64,000 bases of DNA, taken from positions 1,217,958 to 1,281,957 of the forward strand of contig JAINUG010000175.1 of assembly GCA_029706075.1 (NCBI GenBank). Direction: 5' to 3'. The stretch is from Aldrovandia affinis. Taxonomy: Eukaryota; Chordata; Actinopteri; Notacanthiformes; Halosauridae. The position numbers and the translations under genes are program-made. Position 1 is the first letter of the stretch; each line of letters starts with the position of its first letter. Under the pieces are notes generated by a model. That model was not told where the DNA came from. It did not search any database and was given only the letters and a program-made list of their open reading frames with translations. Positions 60,435 through 64,000 of the stretch are shown one piece after another.

Positions 60435-62339
60435 CTAATAATTTTGCGATGCGTTTCTGGGCCTCTTATCTTCCTCCTTTCTGCAGTGAGAGCTGCACCC
60501 TGACAGTAGTGTGTAAACTGCAGCCTGGCATAAATCTGGCCTGTTTGAGCAGGAAATGAAGACACTGTCTGCAGCCAGCACTGTGTATGCCCACCGTACA
60601 GAGTGAGGGCTCTTGTGTTGTGCGCAAATGGCGCAGGCTGTGACGAAGGCACGCGCATCCCTGTCCATGGTCGGCCACCAGAATCGTCGGCGGATGAATT
60701 CCAGGGTTCTGGACCCCCCGGGGTGTCTTGTCAACCGTGACGAATGACCCCACTGCAACACAGGTGACCGGACTCTGGTGGGAACAAACAGATGGCCGGG
60801 CGCCCTGTTGCCGGGACCGGGATCTCCTTCTTGGGCCTTCTACGGTCTCGATTCCCCATTGGACCAGAGCCACGATCTTGGAGGAGGAGAGAATGGGCTC
60901 GGGTGTGGTCTCCTGCTCGGGGGTCTCAAACAGTCGGGAGAGAGCATCTGGCTTTTGATTCTTTGAACCTGGGTGATACGATAGGATGAATTCGAGGCGA
61001 TTAAAAAACAGTGCCCATATAGCCTGATGGGGGCTGAGGCATTTGACTTGTTGGATGTACTCCAGGTTTTTATTGTCGGTCCACACAATGAACGGGTGGG
61101 AAGCCCCTTCCAACCAATGCTGGCACTCCTCCAATGCCAGTTTGACCACCAGCAACTTGCGATCGCCGATATCATATCTCCCCTCAGTGGGAGTGAGACG
61201 GTGGGAGAGGAAGGCACAGGGGTGGAGTTTGTGGTCCGAGACCAACCACTGGGAAATGACTGCCCTGACTCCCACGTTGGATGCGTCCACATCCATGATG
61301 AACTCGAGAGAGCTGTCTGGAATGGCCAACACCGGGGCGGATGCAAAGTGCTCTTTGAGCTTGAGAAAAGCTCCCTCTGCTTCCAGAGACCAGGCGAATC
61401 AGGTGGTCCTTTCCCGAGTCAGAGCTGTGAGAGGTGATGCTACGGTGCCAAAGTTGCAAATGAAGCGGCGATAGAAGTTAGCAAATCCCAGGAATCGCTG
61501 GACCAGTTTGACGGAGGTGGGGCGTGGCCAGTCTCGGACAGCTTGAGTCTTGGTTAGATCCATTCGGATGCTCCCCTGGTTAATGATGAAACCGAGGAAG
61601 GTCACGGTGGAGACGTGGAATTCACTTTTTTCCACTTTGACGAACAGTTCGTTTTTCAAGACGTGTTCGTGATGGGATTTAGAGAAAATCTAAAATGTCG
61701 TCCAAGTAAACAAAAACAAACCAGTTGAGTGTGTCCCGGAGCACGTCATTGATGAGGGCTTGGAACACGGAGGGGCTGTTGGACAGACTGAAAGACATCA
61801 CCAGGTATTCATAGTGGTCTGTCGAAGTATTGAAGGCTGTCTTCCACTCGTCTCCTTCTCGGATCTGCTCTAGCAGCACAGTCATAGGGCCAATGTGGCA
61901 GGAGAACCATGATACTCGGGGGGCACTCAGGAAAACTTGGAAGAGATCGGGGACACAGGAGGCGGGGCTGAGGCTCGGGAGATTAAGCACGTGCTTTGGC
62001 AGGGAGTACTCCATTTGAGGATGGCACCGGCACTCCAGTCGATGTGGGGGTTGTGTTGTGTCAGTCAGGGGTGGCTTAGGACTAGGGGAAACCCAGGGAA
62101 TGGATCAGGTGGAATTCCAGGGATTCGGTGTGTTTATCACCCACGCTTAACCACAGGGGAACGGTGTTATGTTGAATGGCACCAGAACCTAGGGGTCTGC
62201 CATCGAGCATGGTGACCGTGAGGGGGCGGATTGAGCCGGAATCTACTAGTGCTTGGAGGGTGTGTTGATGTCTGCCCCAGGAGAGAGTGACGGGGAGAAA
62301 AAACTGGAAAATTGGAAAACTCGAGACTGATAGTGGCAC
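60435..62339 (-). pseudogene. Ty3/gypsy pol remnant
   Basis: 62339-62082 carries an aspartic protease with ALVDSG. 62014-61679 has the reverse transcriptase palm with FVYLDDIL, and 61659-61399 the following region ([24 protein letters not shown]). 61332 to about 60840 is RNase H (DVDASNVGV, TEGRYDIGDRKLL, WTDNKNLEYI and YHPGSKNQKPDALSR). 60761-60435 holds the integrase zinc finger (GHSSRLTRHPGG, RRFWWP, CAICAQHK). At least three frame changes and stops break it. Confidence 0.9.
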
Positions 62340-62369
62340 TCATCACAGCTCTCCCTACCCTGTGCAAGC

Positions 62370-62560
62370 GGTGGCTTTTCCCCTCAGCTTCTGGACATGT
62401 GGCTCGAAAATGACCCAGCACGCCACAATAGAAACAATATCTCTCTCACCGCAATAGAGACAACATCTCATTCTTCATTCTCTGGCCGTAGGGGAAATGC
62501 GAGTGGCTCCAAGCTGCATGGGCTCCCCCGGGATGGCAGGGGGGTGACAAGAGGTTGCCA
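62370..62560 (-). pseudogene. Gypsy gag C-terminal remnant with zinc knuckle
   Basis: Near 62443-62400 the - strand encodes CFYCGVLGHFRATC, an exact C-x2-C-x4-H-x4-C knuckle. Upstream, near 62525-62480, is PMQLGATRISP, a typical segment before the knuckle in gypsy gag. Only about 200 bases separate this from the LTR, so matrix and capsid regions are deleted. Confidence 0.75.
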
Positions 62561-62639
62561 GGCTTGACTCTGAAAAAAACACACAAATGACAGAGGAACC
62601 TCGAGAGGCCAGCAATAACCCAGCTACAGCATGGACATT

Positions 62640-62885
62640 CACAAATAGGCTAATCACAGAAATGCAGACGGGCAGAGTTTAAATAATGAGAACATAATGG
62701 GGCACAGGTGGAATACAATCAGAAACAACGAGACACAAGTGGAAACACTCAATCAAACCATTAATCAATTAAACAATGAGACAATCAGGGAATAATCACG
62801 TGTAGACACAGAGAGGGAACAACACAAAGTTCAGGTGGTTCTTTGGCGGCCCCTGGTGGAAGGAGCCGGAGGGGCAGACCTGACA
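62640..62885 (-). mobile_element. Gypsy 5' LTR-like region
   Basis: Reading the - strand from 62885, the sequence opens TGTCAGGTCTGCCCC and has the tracts of fish gypsy LTRs (ccacctgtgccccatt, ctcattatttaaactctgcc). The inner boundary is not clear because the primer-binding site could not be placed. Confidence 0.6.
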
Positions 62886-63126
62886 GGAAATGAATCAATC
62901 TATTATCTAATTGAAACATCTTATTGGCACTTTTTCAAGACATCAATCATGAATAGAAGTTCAATTTGTTTCCTGAATTGAAATTAAATTGATCCCAGCC
63001 CTGGTATGTACCCACTGCTTTTGCCTGCAGTCTGTTAGACAACTCTTCTCCCCTATCGGAAGGGTTCATCATAGCACATTGTGTTGTTACTTTCTGTGTT
63101 TATAATTGAGCCTTTATCAGTATGGT

Positions 63127-63266
63127 TGTGACACTGGGAGAGGTGGAGGAAGGAGTAGAGGGGCTGCCTATATAAACTTGCCATTGGTCTATTGGAATCC
63201 TAATTTTTGTTTGTCTTTCATCCACTCACCACCTGGCATGGTGGCCACCCCTGCCACCATGCTACA
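63127..63266 (+). mobile_element. LTR copy 3 (solo, internally deleted)
   Basis: Starts TGTGACACTGGGAGAGG and ends CCATGCTACA like copy 1. Only 140 bases remain of the ~430 expected, and the middle with TATA box and poly(A) signal is gone. Exact 6-base repeats tatggt flank it (63121-63126 and 63267-63272), which fits a target duplication. Confidence 0.8.
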
Positions 63267-63454
63267 TATGGTATCAGTCAATTCTTCTAAGAAAAATGTA
63301 TAACTGCAACAGCTCTCATCTATATTGTGATCAGTCTCTCCCGACCATATTACTCCGCCATTATTTATGTTGCGTTTGAGGTATCTGTTGATTTTGTGAT
63401 GAAATCAGTGGTGTGTGCCCAGTGTTGGGTGTGGAGATGGTTTTAGATGAAACT

Positions 63455-63640
63455 GCATCAGAAGCTCTGTGGATGTGCAGCTCTGTGGATGTGCGGCTCT
63501 GAGACGCTCTGTGGATGTGCGGCTGTGTGGATGTGAGGCTCTGTGGATGTGCAGCTCTGAGACGCTCTGTGGATGTGCAGCTCTGAGACGCTCTGTGGAT
63601 GTGAGGCTGTGTGGATGTGAGGCTCTGAGATGCTGTAGCT
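63455..63640 (+). repeat. Irregular minisatellite (ctctgtggatgtg)
   Basis: Nine or so copies of ctctgtggatgtgcagctctg and shortened forms, some joined by agacg. Confidence 0.9.
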
Positions 63641-63644
63641 GCTG

Positions 63645-64000
63645 AAAGCATGTAATTCCCAGCAGCCTGGTAGAGCCTCAAAAAATAGTGTGATTCTTTC
63701 ATGGACCAGGAAAAGGGATGTGTGTGTGGAACTAGCATGCCTCTCTCCTAGCTGTCTGAATGCGGGGCTGTTAATTCCATTATTGTCCTGCTGCGCGAAA
63801 AAGAAATACAGAATCTCCCTGAGAGGGAGGACCACAGCCGTTTAATAAAAATAAAACTGAAGGTGGAGCTCTAACATTCGCACAGTGCCCATAATGTGCC
63901 CACAACAGCAATACAGTGATGTCAGATACAAGTTACCCTGATACCATTAAGGTGCAGATGCATGCGGTTTGGCCAGTTATTGCTCTCCATATTTCTGCGT
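63645..64000. other. Window end, nothing recognised
   Basis: No supported gene or repeat; the - strand frames here extend from the minisatellite. Confidence 0.5.

Larger units (their letters stand above)
60410..62885 (-). mobile_element. Ty3/gypsy retrotransposon, defective
   Basis: On the - strand, from 62885 downwards: a 5' LTR-like region, a short gag end, protease, reverse transcriptase, RNase H and a partial integrase. Order and motifs are those of Ty3/gypsy elements common in fish. The 3' part of integrase and the 3' LTR are missing at about 60410, and most of gag is deleted. Confidence 0.9.

Noticed and set aside
60728-61474. + strand frames of 76-143 codons
   Set aside because: They are antisense shadows of the gypsy RNase H and integrase.

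Overview
This window is vertebrate nuclear DNA, almost certainly from a ray-finned (teleost) fish. It has split genes with GT-AG introns, long (TG)n microsatellites, and a dense mix of Tc1/mariner, hAT-like, L2-type LINE, tRNA-derived SINE and Ty3/gypsy remnants of the kind found in fish genomes. No bacterial genes, operons or CRISPR arrays are present. Most open frames are transposon debris or translated tandem repeats.

One host gene is clear. It is fam107b on the + strand, with coding exons at 39707-39834, 44427-44580 and 45115-45234 that splice in phase to a 133-residue protein carrying the whole FAM107 domain. A poly(A) signal lies at 45842. About 2 kb upstream, 37536-37803 looks like an alternative promoter (CCATATAAGG, both a CArG box and TATA-like) plus a short first coding exon. 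It would read without a stop into exon 2 and add 33 residues to the N-terminus.

A second possible host exon lies on the - strand at 19993-20203. It encodes 70 residues, has a perfect GTAAGT donor, and sits in a CpG-richer patch. I do not recognise the protein. A weaker candidate first exon is at 22331-22359 (+).

Layout. 0-6.7 kb: two LTR copies around an L2-type LINE and a Tc1-derived fragment. 6.9-8.5 kb: a Tc1/mariner copy with long inverted repeats and a damaged transposase. 8.6-19.4 kb: SINEs and two - strand LINE relics. 20-22.7 kb: CpG-rich candidate promoter region beside a 157 bp (TG)n. 23.3-33.3 kb: an unusual cluster of minisatellites (units of 36, 37, 49, 16, 33 and 34 bp). 34.3-37.3 kb: a Tc1 copy with all catalytic residues, then a second Tc1 relic. 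37.5-45.9 kb: fam107b, with two fused Tc1 halves in intron 2 and a purine-only tract in intron 3. 46-59.5 kb: miniature DNA transposons, a - strand L2 LINE in pieces, an hAT-like element with perfect 8 bp target duplications, more Tc1 relics and a LINE C-terminal fragment. 60.4-62.9 kb: a - strand Ty3/gypsy element with most of gag missing. 63.1-63.27 kb: a third, shrunken solo LTR.

I found no novel defence or biosynthetic system. The most useful leads are the fam107b alternative first exon, the orphan exon at 20 kb and the fused Tc1 pair. All family names come from motif recognition without a database search.
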